DNA of 64,000 bases from Bacteriovoracales bacterium (GCA_030149295.1 JASBRV010000028.1:28723-92722), one strand, 5' to 3'; shown: positions 20,712 through 29,278, numbered from the stretch's first letter. Notes: generated by a model not told the origin, from the letters alone. Numbers and translations: made by a program.

Positions 20712-22100
20712 TTAAAAGTTAAGAGCGCGCCCTTTGGCCGCCATCACAGATTCTGCCAACCACTCACCAAGAGTTGGGTGGGGGTGAACAGTAGCAAAGA
20801 TCTCTTCATCTATACCTTCCATTGTTCTAAAAAGCGCATACTCATGAATGAGTTCAGTAGCATGCGTTCCCACGATATGGGCACCAAGAAGTTCACCATC
20901 TTCACCAAGAAGTGTTTTCACAAATCCTACAGTTTCATTGGAAGCCACAGCTTTTCCATTCGCCTGGAAGGGAAGTTTACCGACAGAGTACTTAATCCCC
21001 TCTTCTTTAAGAGCTCTTTCTGTGTAGCCAACTGAAGCCACTTGAGGCTGACAGTAAGTACAACCAGGAACATTCATCTTGTCGAGAGGATGGGGCTTTT
21101 GACCAGCAATATGCTCAGCCGCGATAACGCCCTCGTGAGAAGCAGCGTGTGCGAGAAGAGGAGGGCCTGCAACATCACCTATGGCATATATGTTTTCAAC
21201 ATTGGTTTGGTAGTTTTGATTGACCTGAATAAATCCGCGGTCTGTTTTAATACCAACTTTATCGAGTCCGACACTTTCAATATTTCCAACCATTCCAACT
21301 GCAATCAAGCCTTTCTCAAACTTATAGTCTACACTCTTACCCTTTTCTACAGCAGTAATGGTGATGTCCTTTCCATTATTTTTAGCAGAGACTTTCTCAA
21401 CTCCCAGGGACATCTTAATGCCATATTTCTTATAAGCTTTTTCAACTTCTTTAGAGGAGTCAGTATCTTCAATAGGGAGAAGATTTTTTTGAAGTTCAAA
21501 AATATGGACATCAACTCCAAAGGCATTCCAAAAATAGGCAAACTCAACACCAATGGCTCCTGCCCCAATGATTCCAATACTCTTGGGCATCTCTTCCATC
21601 TTGATAGCTTCCCATGCTCCAATCAAACGCTTTCCATCGTGCTCAAGTCCGGGGAAAGTTCTGTAGTTGGCACCAGTAGCTAAAATAATTTTTTTAGCTT
21701 CAATCGTATCAACGTGACCTTTCTCACTTTTAATTTCGATTTGTGTTTTAGACTTGAGTTTCCCTTTGCCTTTGAAAACCTCAATCTTATTTTTCTTCAT
21801 GAGGTATTCAACGCCTTTAGAAATTTTATCTGAAATTCCTTTAGCTCTTTTTACAGCTTTACCACCATCGAGACCTTTTAGCTCAACATCAATCCCTAAG
21901 TCTTTGAAGTCAGCAATCTCATGCACACTATGGGCAGACTTAAGGACAGCTTTAGTTGGGATACATCCGCGGTTAAGACAAACACCACCCATCTTATCGT
22001 ATTCAACGATGGCCGTTTTTAAACCAAGCTGACTCGCACGAATAGCAGCTACGTAACCACCTGGACCTGAACCAATTACAACGACATCAAAGTTCTTCAT
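20712..22100 (-). CDS. lpdA: Dihydrolipoamide dehydrogenase (E3)
   Basis: A 462-residue flavoprotein, the usual length for E3. It shows the N-terminal FAD site VIGSGPGGYVAAIRA, the redox disulfide GGVCLNRGCIPTKA, the central NAD site IGIIGAGAIGVEFAYFW, the second FAD motif YAIGDVAGPPLLAHAASHEG and the C-terminal His-Glu pair in TVHPHPTLGEW. It reoxidises dihydrolipoamide on E2 using NAD+. The gene is 32 bp upstream of E2 in the same operon. Confidence 0.95.
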   Translation of the reverse strand: MKNFDVVVIGSGPGGYVAAIRASQLGLKTAIVEYDKMGGVCLNRGCIPTKAVLKSAHSVHEIADFKDLGIDVELKGLDGGKAVKRAKGISDKISKGVEYLMKKNKIEVFKGKGKLKSKTQIEIKSEKGHVDTIEAKKIILATGANYRTFPGLEHDGKRLIGAWEAIKMEEMPKSIGIIGAGAIGVEFAYFWNAFGVDVHIFELQKNLLPIEDTDSSKEVEKAYKKYGIKMSLGVEKVSAKNNGKDITITAVEKGKSVDYKFEKGLIAVGMVGNIESVGLDKVGIKTDRGFIQVNQNYQTNVENIYAIGDVAGPPLLAHAASHEGVIAAEHIAGQKPHPLDKMNVPGCTYCQPQVASVGYTERALKEEGIKYSVGKLPFQANGKAVASNETVGFVKTLLGEDGELLGAHIVGTHATELIHEYALFRTMEGIDEEIFATVHPHPTLGEWLAESVMAAKGRALNF

Positions 22101-22107
22101 AGGAAAT

Positions 22108-23115
22108 GTGTCCCTTTCTTTATTAAGTTATGAGTATCTGATATTAGTAATGTTTTTTAGTACCCACCCGACCTTGTGTCAACGAATAGCAACCTTAACG
22201 CGAGTCAGTAAGTTTTTGACATCATTGAGAATTGATAAGCGAGAATTCGCTCCCCTTTTGAAAGTCTTTGAAGAAGGCCTCGTTGCTATAGACCTGGAAA
22301 CCACAGGACTCTCTCCCCTTATAGACGAAATCATAGAGTTAGCCGCCATCAAAATTAGACCCACGGGAAGTGACGTCTGGCATAGCTTAATTAAACCTAA
22401 AGGCCCCATACCTGCTCTAACCACAGACATCCATGGTATTACAGATGAAATGGTCGCTGATAAGCCAGCCGTTTACGAAGTTTTGGAAAACTTTTTAGAT
22501 TTTACTCAGGGACTGCCTATCATTGCTCATAATGCCAAATTCGATATTGGCTTTTTAGTTTTTTCTCAACACCAAAATAAAATCGAAATTAGGGATAATG
22601 AAATTTATTGCACCGTTAAGGCCTCAAGAAAGGCCTTTCCTGAGATGAAAAGCCATCGACTTGGTAATCTCTGCGAGAGCCTAGGGATTAAATTAGACAA
22701 CCATCACAGGGCTACAGATGATGCTCTCGCATGCCTCCACTTATTTAATAAGTGTCTGCAAACAGAAAATAAAGAATTGGCACTTAAAGAGTCTCGTCTC
22801 TTCAATACCAAAGACTTTAAACGAAACAAATTTAGTGAACTTCCCAAAAAACTGGAAATTCTCAAAAAAAAGGCCGAGAGACAAACCGTCGTCGACATCA
22901 AATACAAAGGCGGAAGCCACAAAGGGAAATTTCGTCCTATAAAGCCTGTGAGCCTTTTACCTATGCCAGAAGGGAATATCCTCTACGCACTATGTCTTTT
23001 GACTAATATTTATAAAAGTTTTGCCCTCTCCAAAATTCAAGACGTCAAAGAGCTCAATGCTGAAGAAATTAGTGAGCGTTTTAAAAACCTAGAAAAAGTT
23101 AGCAAAAAATCCTAG
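22108..23115 (+). CDS. DnaQ-like 3'-5' exonuclease domain protein
   Basis: A DEDD-family exonuclease: motif I VAIDLETTGL, motif II HNAKFDIGFLVF and motif III HRATDDALACLHLF, with His as in the DEDDh type used by the Pol III epsilon subunit. The longest frame starts at GTG 22108, only 7 bp from the start of lpdA on the other strand. The true start may be downstream (for example ATG 22150), since residues before about 50 resemble no known domain. A C-terminal segment of about 110 residues (KKLEILKKKAERQTVVDIKY) is Lys-rich. It may act in DNA repair or RNA processing rather than as a replicase subunit. Confidence 0.85.
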   Translation: MSLSLLSYEYLILVMFFSTHPTLCQRIATLTRVSKFLTSLRIDKREFAPLLKVFEEGLVAIDLETTGLSPLIDEIIELAAIKIRPTGSDVWHSLIKPKGPIPALTTDIHGITDEMVADKPAVYEVLENFLDFTQGLPIIAHNAKFDIGFLVFSQHQNKIEIRDNEIYCTVKASRKAFPEMKSHRLGNLCESLGIKLDNHHRATDDALACLHLFNKCLQTENKELALKESRLFNTKDFKRNKFSELPKKLEILKKKAERQTVVDIKYKGGSHKGKFRPIKPVSLLPMPEGNILYALCLLTNIYKSFALSKIQDVKELNAEEISERFKNLEKVSKKS

Positions 23116-23124
23116 ATTAGCCCC

Positions 23125-23400
23125 ATGTCATCAGCCCGAAAAGACAAGCTCTACTATAGGCTTCAACAATTCTTCATTCTGATTCTTCACCTTATTTTAT
23201 TAAAGTGGATGCACTATTCACTGAGCGAACTCGGAGCAGAAGAGACCTCTGTAGTTTTAGCCCATTTCTTTGGTATGTCTGTCTATGGTGCCCTTTTAAT
23301 TAGAGGCTGCGCTGCTTGGGGAAAGTACCGCCATCGCCTAGACCTCGAAAAAGAAAAATCTCAACACGGCTCCAACAAAGAAGATCCTCATGCTAACTAG
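23125..23400 (+). CDS. Small membrane protein of unknown function
   Basis: A 91-residue protein with two hydrophobic segments (FFILILHLILLKWMHY, then VVLAHFFGMSVYGALLI) and charged ends. It lies 9 bp after the exonuclease gene, and its end overlaps the start of the radical SAM gene by 11 bp, which supports translation as part of a three-gene operon. No family recognised. Confidence 0.65.
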   Translation: MSSARKDKLYYRLQQFFILILHLILLKWMHYSLSELGAEETSVVLAHFFGMSVYGALLIRGCAAWGKYRHRLDLEKEKSQHGSNKEDPHAN

Positions 23401-24427
23401 TGAGTCTCTTTCCTCATGGCAAGAGGAGTTTAGACAGGCTATCAAAACAAGTTCAGAACTTGAACAGTATCTCGGAAAAACGATTAGTAAAGTTCCTTAT
23501 CCCGTTTTTATCCCTAAACCTTTCTTAGAAAAAATCATCGCTTCCGGAGAAGGCTCTCCCCTATGGAAACAATTTATTCCTTCAATTGAAGAAAACGATC
23601 CCCGTGGTAGCCGCGACCCGATTGGTGATGAATTACACTCCAAAGGTCATGGGATTATTCATCGCTACTTTAATCGCATCTTATTCTCTCCCACCGAAAT
23701 ATGTCCTATAATTTGCCGCTACTGTTTTCGAAAAAATGAGTTACAAAATCATAACGATGTTTTTCAGGCGAATCTGTCCAAAGCAATCGAATACGTGGTG
23801 AAAAATCCCGAAGTTGAGGAAGTCATCTTAACAGGTGGCGATCCTCTGGTTTTATCAGATCAAAAACTCGACCACATTCTTACTGCTTTTTCAAAGGTGC
23901 CTACGATAAAGATGGTTCGCTTTCACACGAGAACACCAGTCATTTTACCCAGCCGTATAACTCCTAGATTAATTCGTGTTTTAACTGATCATGCTCAGCA
24001 CTTTCCTCTCATTTCACTGGTGATTCACACCAATCACCTCAGTGAATGGACTCCTGATTTCTTAGCCTCTCTTCAGAAGCTAAAGAGAGCATCTTTAAAT
24101 CTCATGAGTCAAAGTGTCCTTTTAAAGAACATTAATGATAATGTTGAAGACCTTGAGCTCTTATTTAAGATGCTCATGATTCACGGGGTTCGTCCTTACT
24201 ATCTTCATCACCCTGACACCGTCAAAGGTGGTCAGCACTTCCTTCTCAGCTTAGAAGAAGGAAGACAAATTTATGGTGAGCTAAAAAAAAGAGTGAGTGG
24301 TTTTATCCTTCCTCGCTACGTCATAGAGTTACCTAAAGGAGAGGGAAAAGCCCTCGCCTATCAATCTGCAACAGAAAAGGGTTGGCTTAACCACACTGGT
24401 AAATTAGTCCCAGGCCCTATTCAATAA
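23390..24427 (+). CDS. Radical SAM lysine 2,3-aminomutase family (KamA/EpmB-like)
   Basis: This 345-residue protein carries the radical SAM cluster motif as CPIICRYCFRKNEL, followed by VEEVILTGGDPLVLSD (the GGDP SAM-binding element) and FHTRTPVILPSRIT. Its length matches EpmB, which makes beta-lysine for modification of elongation factor P, rather than longer clostridial KamA. The PLP lysine would lie in the C-terminal PKGEGKALAYQS region. No EF-P or EpmA gene is in the window, so the EpmB role is an inference. Confidence 0.88.
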   Translation: MLTSESLSSWQEEFRQAIKTSSELEQYLGKTISKVPYPVFIPKPFLEKIIASGEGSPLWKQFIPSIEENDPRGSRDPIGDELHSKGHGIIHRYFNRILFSPTEICPIICRYCFRKNELQNHNDVFQANLSKAIEYVVKNPEVEEVILTGGDPLVLSDQKLDHILTAFSKVPTIKMVRFHTRTPVILPSRITPRLIRVLTDHAQHFPLISLVIHTNHLSEWTPDFLASLQKLKRASLNLMSQSVLLKNINDNVEDLELLFKMLMIHGVRPYYLHHPDTVKGGQHFLLSLEEGRQIYGELKKRVSGFILPRYVIELPKGEGKALAYQSATEKGWLNHTGKLVPGPIQ

Positions 24428-25484
24428 AGCGATCTTTTAAAAAGGCTTTCAATTGTTTTTTAAACTGGGGCTGAAGAGGATTTCTTGCCAGATTAACCTG
24501 AGCCTTACTTGAAAAACGAGGAGAAGTGAAAGTTTCTAACTCAAGGCCAGCAATACGATTATCATTAAGGAGAATTCTTTTAAGGGCTGGTAGATCATAG
24601 AAAGTCTCTTTATCAAAAGTTGTGATCTCCATATAATTCAAGAAGATATCCTCTAGTTTTTTTAATCCACGAAAGACATTCTTTGGTAAATAGCGAAGAG
24701 GGTTTCCTCCAAGATAAACACGCTTTAAATTGGGGGTTCCCTTAAAAAGATTGTAGGAGATATAGGTAATTTTATTAAGGCTAATCGAAAGCTCTTCAAG
24801 AGCCTCTGCAGTCTCAAGGACATTATAAGGCATGAAACGAATTTCATTAGAGTACAAACTCAAGGTTTTTAGATTTTGAAGACCATCAAAAGCCCCTGAT
24901 TCAATAATGGTGATTTTATTAGCCCCCAGACTGAGATCTCTAAGTTGATTGAGTTTTTTAAAAACCTGATTATCAACTTTTTGGATTCTATTTTGACTGA
25001 GGTCTAGCACCTCAAGCGATTGTAGATCATCAAAGAACTCTGGTTTTAAATCTTGAATTTTATTCATTCCAAGATCCAATCGCTGAAGATCTTTAACCTG
25101 AGAAAAGAAACCATTAGCAACATCTTCAATAAAGTTTGCCCTAAGGTTTAGTTCTTTAAGGTTGGGGGTTACTTGCAAAAAGTTTTTAGGGATTTTTGTA
25201 AGTCTATTGTAACTAAGATTGAGTGCTACAAGGCCAGAAAGCCCTTTCAGATCTGTGGCCGTCACCTTATCCAGCATTTTATTGGTTAAATTGAGATATT
25301 TTAAAGTCTTGAGGTCTTGTAGACTCCAATCTTCACATTCTTTTCTGAGCCTACGGGTAAGTTCTGCCAAGAAAGCTTCTTGCCTTTGACAGTTTTCATC
25401 CTCAACAACTACGTTTTGGGCTTTTACCTGCTGACTAAATCCAAAACTAGTCATAATGAATATCAAGAGGGTCGTGATTCTCAT
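24417..25484 (-). CDS. Secreted leucine-rich repeat protein
   Basis: I chose ATG 25484, which gives a clean Sec signal (MRITTLLIFIMTSFGFSQQVKA); a TTG start 21 bp upstream is possible. After a short Cys-containing cap come about nine to ten leucine-rich repeats of roughly 24 residues with the consensus LxxLxLxxNxIxxLxxxxFxxL (for example LRDLSLGANKITIIESGAFD). The fold is a curved solenoid for protein binding. It is convergent with the radical SAM gene, overlapping by 11 bp, and lies just before the tRNA. The binding partner is unknown. Confidence 0.88.
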   Translation of the reverse strand: MRITTLLIFIMTSFGFSQQVKAQNVVVEDENCQRQEAFLAELTRRLRKECEDWSLQDLKTLKYLNLTNKMLDKVTATDLKGLSGLVALNLSYNRLTKIPKNFLQVTPNLKELNLRANFIEDVANGFFSQVKDLQRLDLGMNKIQDLKPEFFDDLQSLEVLDLSQNRIQKVDNQVFKKLNQLRDLSLGANKITIIESGAFDGLQNLKTLSLYSNEIRFMPYNVLETAEALEELSISLNKITYISYNLFKGTPNLKRVYLGGNPLRYLPKNVFRGLKKLEDIFLNYMEITTFDKETFYDLPALKRILLNDNRIAGLELETFTSPRFSSKAQVNLARNPLQPQFKKQLKAFLKDRFIE

Positions 25485-25582
25485 TGTGGCGGATATTAAC
25501 GCCAAGCCCCCACACTTGCAAGCTTGACCTTATTGCTTGACAATAACCTGTTATTTCAGGCAATATTCACGAACTTAATTAT

Positions 25583-25658
25583 GCGGGTATAGCTCAGTTG
25601 GTAGAGCGTCTGCTTGCCATGCAGAAGGTCGCCTGTTCGAATCAGGTTGCCCGCTCCA
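25583..25658 (+). tRNA. tRNA-Gly (GCC)
   Basis: A complete 76-nt tRNA: acceptor GCGGGTA pairs with TGCCCGC, discriminator T and an encoded CCA. The D-arm AGCTCAGTTGGTAGAGC and T-arm GCCTGTTCGAATCAGGT are canonical. The anticodon stem-loop CTGCTTGCCATGCAG carries anticodon GCC. Gene content changes sharply just downstream, and tRNA 3' ends are common integration sites for conjugative islands, so this may mark one end of the element to the right. Confidence 0.97.
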
Positions 25659-25672
25659 ATTTCGTTAGCTGA

Positions 25673-25692
25673 TTGGGCCCTCTGGGGCCCAA
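25673..25692. repeat. GC-rich hairpin just downstream of the tRNA
   Basis: TTGGGCCC-TCTG-GGGCCCAA is a perfect 8-bp stem with a 4-nt loop, 14 bp after the tRNA. It lacks a following T-tract on either strand, so it is a hairpin of uncertain role: a weak terminator, a processing site or an attachment-site arm. Confidence 0.6.
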
Positions 25693-25900
25693 AATGCTTC
25701 AAGTCTTTAAAATTAAAAAACTAATGGTTGCAATAAGTTAGTCGAATTCGGAAGTTTAGGCATCTCTGTTTATTTCAAGATATTTCATAAGTTGGCTACT
25801 TTATGGCTACTCTGAGGCTACCCTGTCCAGAGTGAACAATATGTAATATGTAAGCGACCCTTATGATAGTTAACTTTGTAGAAATTCAAGGAAAACAAAG

Positions 25901-25966
25901 TGAGCAAAACCTTGCTCATAGGAGGTCGTTTAAAACGACCTCCTGAAGAACGAGCAATCCCTTGCT
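25901..25966 (+). repeat. Three consecutive stem-loops upstream of the double-HTH regulator
   Basis: Three inverted repeats follow one another. TGAGCAA-aacc-TTGCTCA lies at 25901-25918. A near-perfect 12-bp stem, AGGAGGTCGTTT-A-AAACGACCTCCT, lies at 25920-25944. AGCAA-tccc-TTGCT lies at 25953-25966. The outer two share the GAGCAA/TTGCT sequence, so alternative pairing between them is possible. The array is in the roughly 395-bp non-coding stretch between the tRNA and the gene at 26054, in which I see no other feature. Confidence 0.6.
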
Positions 25967-26053
25967 GAACAAAAGGGACACCGTACGATCCTCAGTTTCT
26001 CTAAGACCGTCATCCACTTTTTCGAGAGTCCTTGAAACAGAAGGAGACGGAAA

Positions 26054-26719
26054 ATGTATCAAGACAGATTGCACACTTATTCAGAGAGAAAGGGAAAAGA
26101 AAAAACTAATCGCCATACTCGTGAAAGCCAGGCCTTAAGGGACGTGAGAATTTTCAAAAAAGTCACGCGTGAGGAAGTGGCCAAACTAATTGGAAAATCC
26201 AAAGAAACAGTGAAGAAATGTGAAGATGGCCGGTCAAATTTTGGCCCTGAAGATCAGGGCATCCTTTTGCGACGTTTCCGCTATACTAAAAGCGAATTTA
26301 AACAAATTTTGGAAGGAGAACTTGTTATTCCCAAACTCCCTGCCAGAAGCGCCTACAAAACCACAAAAAGAGACCCCAAAGAATACCGGAAGTATCAAAA
26401 AATTATCTCCAAAGAATCTCGTGTCCTTAAAGTTCTGCGCAGAAGAGCGAGACTTTCCCAGCCAGATGCTGCGAAACTTTGTGGTTTCAGTCGTAGCATG
26501 ATTGACCACAGAGAAAGTGGCAGGGTCGATCTCACTGATAAGCTTGATGAAATACGGCACATTGTTCATTCCTATGGTCAAAAAATGGAAGACTACTATG
26601 ATCTTCTGAACTCTGAGGTTTTAAGGGATGAGGTCATTGATAACTGCATGGCAATATTAGAGACAATCTCGGATGACAAACTCAAAGCTGTCCAAGCGCT
26701 CTTAGAAAATTTTAAATGA
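26054..26719 (+). CDS. Regulator with two XRE-type helix-turn-helix segments
   Basis: A 221-residue basic protein with a good ribosome site (GAAGGAGACGGAAA-ATG). Two HTH-like stretches are visible: VTREEVAKLIGKSKETVKKCEDGRS (residues 38-62) and LSQPDAAKLCGFSRSMIDHRESGR (about residues 134-157). Both have the XRE pattern of a DNA-reading helix followed by an E-x-GR turn. The C-terminus is helical. It is the first gene of the island, next to the DGR template region. It may control the island or the DGR, but no target site is proven. Confidence 0.75.
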   Translation: MYQDRLHTYSERKGKEKTNRHTRESQALRDVRIFKKVTREEVAKLIGKSKETVKKCEDGRSNFGPEDQGILLRRFRYTKSEFKQILEGELVIPKLPARSAYKTTKRDPKEYRKYQKIISKESRVLKVLRRRARLSQPDAAKLCGFSRSMIDHRESGRVDLTDKLDEIRHIVHSYGQKMEDYYDLLNSEVLRDEVIDNCMAILETISDDKLKAVQALLENFK

Positions 26720-26812
26720 TTCCTGCATCCAAGTTTCACACATCACAAATAGGCTTCAACCAATTCGTGCCCCTGACTTTGAACTTCTTCATGTCGCTTA
26801 ATTTTTCGGACT

Positions 26813-26890
26813 CCACAAAGGGGAAATTTCCCCCTCGTGGTTGGCCCAGGAATAAAACCGAAGTGCCTTGGGTTCTCACTATTGTGAGAA
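26813..26890. repeat. Palindromes beyond the DGR template repeat
   Basis: Between the regulator and the template repeat lie two inverted repeats. A perfect 14-bp palindrome, GGGGAAATTTCCCC (26820-26833), is flanked by CCAC (26813) and GTGG (26837), extending the stem. A second hairpin is TTCTCAC-TATT-GTGAGAA (26873-26890). In the leftward DGR transcript they lie 3' of the template repeat, so they could fold the end of the template RNA or stop transcription. No convincing gene is present in 26720-26961. Confidence 0.55.
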
Positions 26891-26961
26891 AAGTGGCCTA
26901 CAAGCGTACCCGTAAACTTCCTACACCTATTTTCTCCCAAGTCTGCCGACGCCAAAAAAAC

Positions 26962-27080
26962 CGCAGCGAAAGCCAATGTTCGTGTTCGTGTTCGACGGAG
27001 CATTGTTCAAATTGAGCGTGAACGCACCGGCGTTCGTTCCATTGTTCCAATTACCGCCGCGAAGCGCAGCGCCCCCAGAA
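26962..27080 (-). repeat. DGR template repeat (TR)
   Basis: This 119-bp segment aligns without gaps to the variable repeat at 31834-31952. Read on the minus strand it is rich in AAC/AAT codons, the usual DGR template design, because adenines become random bases during mutagenic retrohoming. It differs from the variable repeat at 18 positions. Fourteen of them are among its 26 adenines (coding strand) and four are elsewhere. It starts 16 bp after the reverse transcriptase stop, so TR lies downstream of RT here. Confidence 0.95.
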
Positions 27081-27096
27081 AAAGAGCGAATCGGTT

Positions 27097-28080
27097 TTAC
27101 ACCTCCAATTGTAAATTTTGCCAGGCCTCATAAGATTGAATGACTTGTGCTCTGTACGCTAAGTCAAAGCCCTTCTTTTTTAGCCGCATTATTTTTTTTG
27201 TAAACTTTCTTTCATTTCTTCTCAATGGGCGCCCGCCCTCTTCGCTGAGAACATACCCAAGAAAAGGAACTGGATCATTGGCCAGAACGACATATTTGTA
27301 TGTGGGAATTTCAATTTTCAGCTCACGATCAGCAATGGACACCAGCTCACTTGCCGCGTGAAGGGCCCTTTTTTTATCGTTCGCCAAGATCACCATATCA
27401 TCCATATAACGAATGTAGCCTGCATCTTTTTCATATTTATCCTCAAAAAAATCAATTTCAAGAAGTTCACATGCCTTTCTATCTAATAAAGAGAGATAAA
27501 AATTAGCAAAAAGCTGTGATGTTAGGTTTCCAATGGGGATTCCCTTTCCTTTCAAGTTGTAGTCCTCGTGTGATTTTATTAAACTCCAGAGTATTTTTTC
27601 TAAACTATTATCGGGGAGAAGACTCATAAAACTGTGAAACAAAATTTTGTGATCTATTGATGCAAAATACTTTTTCACGTCAAGCTTTACGCAGTAGCGT
27701 TTCTTTCCCATAATGGAGAGCTGCTTTTGAAGTCGGACCGCCGCCTTTCTATTTCCCATCCCCGTCCTGCAAGCAAACGTTCTGCAACCAAATGACGGAT
27801 CAAGAATAGGTTCAACCACACGATGAAGTGCAGTGTGAACAATTCGATCCCTAAAAGGTGCTGCCATCACGAGCCTTTTCTTGGGGTCGTGAACATAAAA
27901 CTCCCGATAGCCGCCCCATTTAAAATCATTGGTCTTATTGATTTCCTCTTCAATGTGTTTTAATTTTTCACCAAAATTGAAGAGATACTTTTGATACCCC
28001 TCTTTTCGACGCTTACCTCTTGAACAATCGTAAAAGGCGATAAGGAGATTTTCAAAACTACTAACTCTCTGGATGAGCAT
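27097..28080 (-). CDS. DGR reverse transcriptase
   Basis: About 327 residues from the ATG at 28080, which overlaps the end of the Avd gene by 20 bp; a TTG at 28110 is an alternative start. It has the fingers-palm motifs of group II/DGR-type RTs: YCVKLDVKKYFASID (residues 129-143) and the catalytic GYIRYMDDMVIL (YMDD 225-228). Motif 4 reads GIPIGNLTSQ, that is IGxxxSQ instead of the QGxxxSP of other RTs, which is diagnostic for DGR enzymes. It should copy the template RNA with adenine-directed errors, and the cDNA replaces the variable repeat in the surface lipoprotein gene. Confidence 0.95.
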   Translation of the reverse strand: MLIQRVSSFENLLIAFYDCSRGKRRKEGYQKYLFNFGEKLKHIEEEINKTNDFKWGGYREFYVHDPKKRLVMAAPFRDRIVHTALHRVVEPILDPSFGCRTFACRTGMGNRKAAVRLQKQLSIMGKKRYCVKLDVKKYFASIDHKILFHSFMSLLPDNSLEKILWSLIKSHEDYNLKGKGIPIGNLTSQLFANFYLSLLDRKACELLEIDFFEDKYEKDAGYIRYMDDMVILANDKKRALHAASELVSIADRELKIEIPTYKYVVLANDPVPFLGYVLSEEGGRPLRRNERKFTKKIMRLKKKGFDLAYRAQVIQSYEAWQNLQLEV

Positions 28081-28420
28081 TTTTTCTTTCAAATCTGATG
28101 AATCCTCCAATTTCTTTTCCTATCTCTTTAGTCAGAGTTGTTATTTCGGAAAAACCAGCAACATTGAGGGCCTGCATATCACGCGAAAATTGAATAAGAG
28201 TCCTAATCTCGTCGAGGGATTCGGATGCACTATAGAGATGCCTCAGGCGGACACTCGCCTTTGTCACCCCCGCCTTCCGAATGCTCAGAAGACAGTTTAA
28301 AGAGGCTTCTTCTATCTTGCGACCAAGTGTTGGCCGTAGGGCCTTTGGAAATGACTTTGTCCGATGAAATATTTGGATCGCGGCCTGATAGCAATCGCTA
28401 TATACTTTTGTGCTTTTCAT
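28061..28420 (-). CDS. avd: Avd-like accessory variability protein
   Basis: A 119-residue all-helical protein of the four-helix-bundle (S23-like) family: YSDCYQAAIQIFHRTKSFPK, then LRPTLGRKIEEASLNCLLSI and LRHLYSASESLDEIRTLIQF. The FPK--R-TLG-KIEEA pattern matches DGR Avd proteins, basic pentamers that bind the RT and the template RNA and are needed for mutagenic retrohoming. Its start overlaps the 3' end of the interrupted HTH gene by 23 bp, and its end overlaps the RT gene, so the three genes form one translationally coupled operon. Confidence 0.88.
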   Translation of the reverse strand: MKSTKVYSDCYQAAIQIFHRTKSFPKALRPTLGRKIEEASLNCLLSIRKAGVTKASVRLRHLYSASESLDEIRTLIQFSRDMQALNVAGFSEITTLTKEIGKEIGGFIRFERKNAHPES

Positions 28421-28867
28421 TTCTACGATCCATTCTTTTTATAAGTGCTGAATATGCAGGGAGAAGATCATCTTCAATTTCACGAATGAGTTTTAGTGAG
28501 GTTTCGCAATCAGTTAAGTTGAAATAAGACAAAGCAAGAATGGCACCCACCTTTTGCCTTGATTCATTATAGAGATTTTTTTTATTCTTTGGCTCAAAAG
28601 AGTAGTACCCAGCACCAAGCAGTTCAATCGCAGAGAGTTTCAAATTCTCCAAGCGCTCTTTTAAGTTTGCATTGCCCTCTGATTGATCAAATTCTAGAGC
28701 GCCCAAAACATCCTTGGCCTTAGCGAATAATCTCAAGTTTTTTACGGAAAATGACTTTCCGGAATTTTCCTCTTTTTCCGTATTTTCCGAATCATTCGGA
28801 AAGCTCGTTTCCGGTTTTTCCTTTTCGGAAGGAGATGAACTACCCTTTCCAATACCAAATCTCATTG
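28398..28867 (-). pseudogene. 3' part of the HTH/helical DGR accessory gene cut by IS66
   Basis: This fragment continues the frame of the fragment at 31250-31418 once the IS and one 8-bp target copy are removed. It encodes ...SMRFGIGKG, a low-complexity acidic linker (SPSEKEKPETSFPNDSENTE), then about 110 residues that are mostly helical (LRLFAKAKDVLGALEF and TSLKLIREIEDDLLPAYSAL). The helical part may be another four-helix bundle. The stop overlaps the Avd start by 23 bp. A GTG at 28895 inside the IS end could still start translation of this half. The linker DNA is dense in TTCCG/CGGAA motifs (28745-28830). Confidence 0.85.
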
Positions 28868-28875
28868 AAAAGGAA
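28868..28875. repeat. IS66 target-site duplication, left copy
   Basis: AAAAGGAA directly abuts the left end of the IS66 element and is repeated exactly at 31250-31257. Eight base pairs is the standard duplication for the IS66 family. Confidence 0.95.
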
Positions 28876-28933
28876 GTAAGTTGGGCGTCTGGCACAACTA
28901 GCCAGGTAATCTCTCATCAATTATCGTCCAGTC

Positions 28934-29278
28934 ATGATTTTCGATCCTAAATATCCCATTTATATTTTTAACGACTACGTGGACATGAGAAAAGGCCACA
29001 ACACTTTAGCCTACATCGTCACACATAAAATTGATCTTGAGCTGATGTCTGGTGCTCTTTTTCTTTTCGTCGCCAAGAGCAGAAAGGCCTGTAAAGCTCT
29101 ATTCTTTGATGGAAATGGCCTAGTTTTAATTCATAAGAAGATTGAGCGTGGACGATTTATGTCATTTGATCACATAAAAGAGGTAACAGAAATCAATTCA
29201 AACGAATTAACTCTTATTCTAAATGGCGGACAAATCCCCTTATCAAAGTCTGGAAAGAAAATATTATTAAAAAGATAA
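28934..29278 (+). CDS. tnpB: IS66 family accessory protein TnpB
   Basis: A 114-residue protein, the usual IS66 Orf2 (TnpB) size. It begins MIFDPKYPIYIFNDYVDMRKG and contains ALFLFVAKSRKACKALFFDGNGLVLIHKKIERG, the conserved TnpB core (FxxKxRxxxKxLxWDxxGxxLxxKRLExG). It lies 38 bp inside the left end and 44 bp before tnpC. It is needed for transposition in IS66 elements, though its biochemical role is unclear. Confidence 0.92.
   Translation: MIFDPKYPIYIFNDYVDMRKGHNTLAYIVTHKIDLELMSGALFLFVAKSRKACKALFFDGNGLVLIHKKIERGRFMSFDHIKEVTEINSNELTLILNGGQIPLSKSGKKILLKR

Noticed and set aside
26716..27015. Open frames on both strands over the template repeat region
   Set aside because: They arise from the AAC-rich template and its flanks, have no ribosome site or recognisable domain, and the DGR template explains the sequence.
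28398..28895. Independent 165-residue gene starting inside the IS66 end
   Set aside because: Its first residues come from the IS repeat; the exact target duplication and frame show it is the 3' half of a split gene. Residual translation from GTG 28895 is not excluded.
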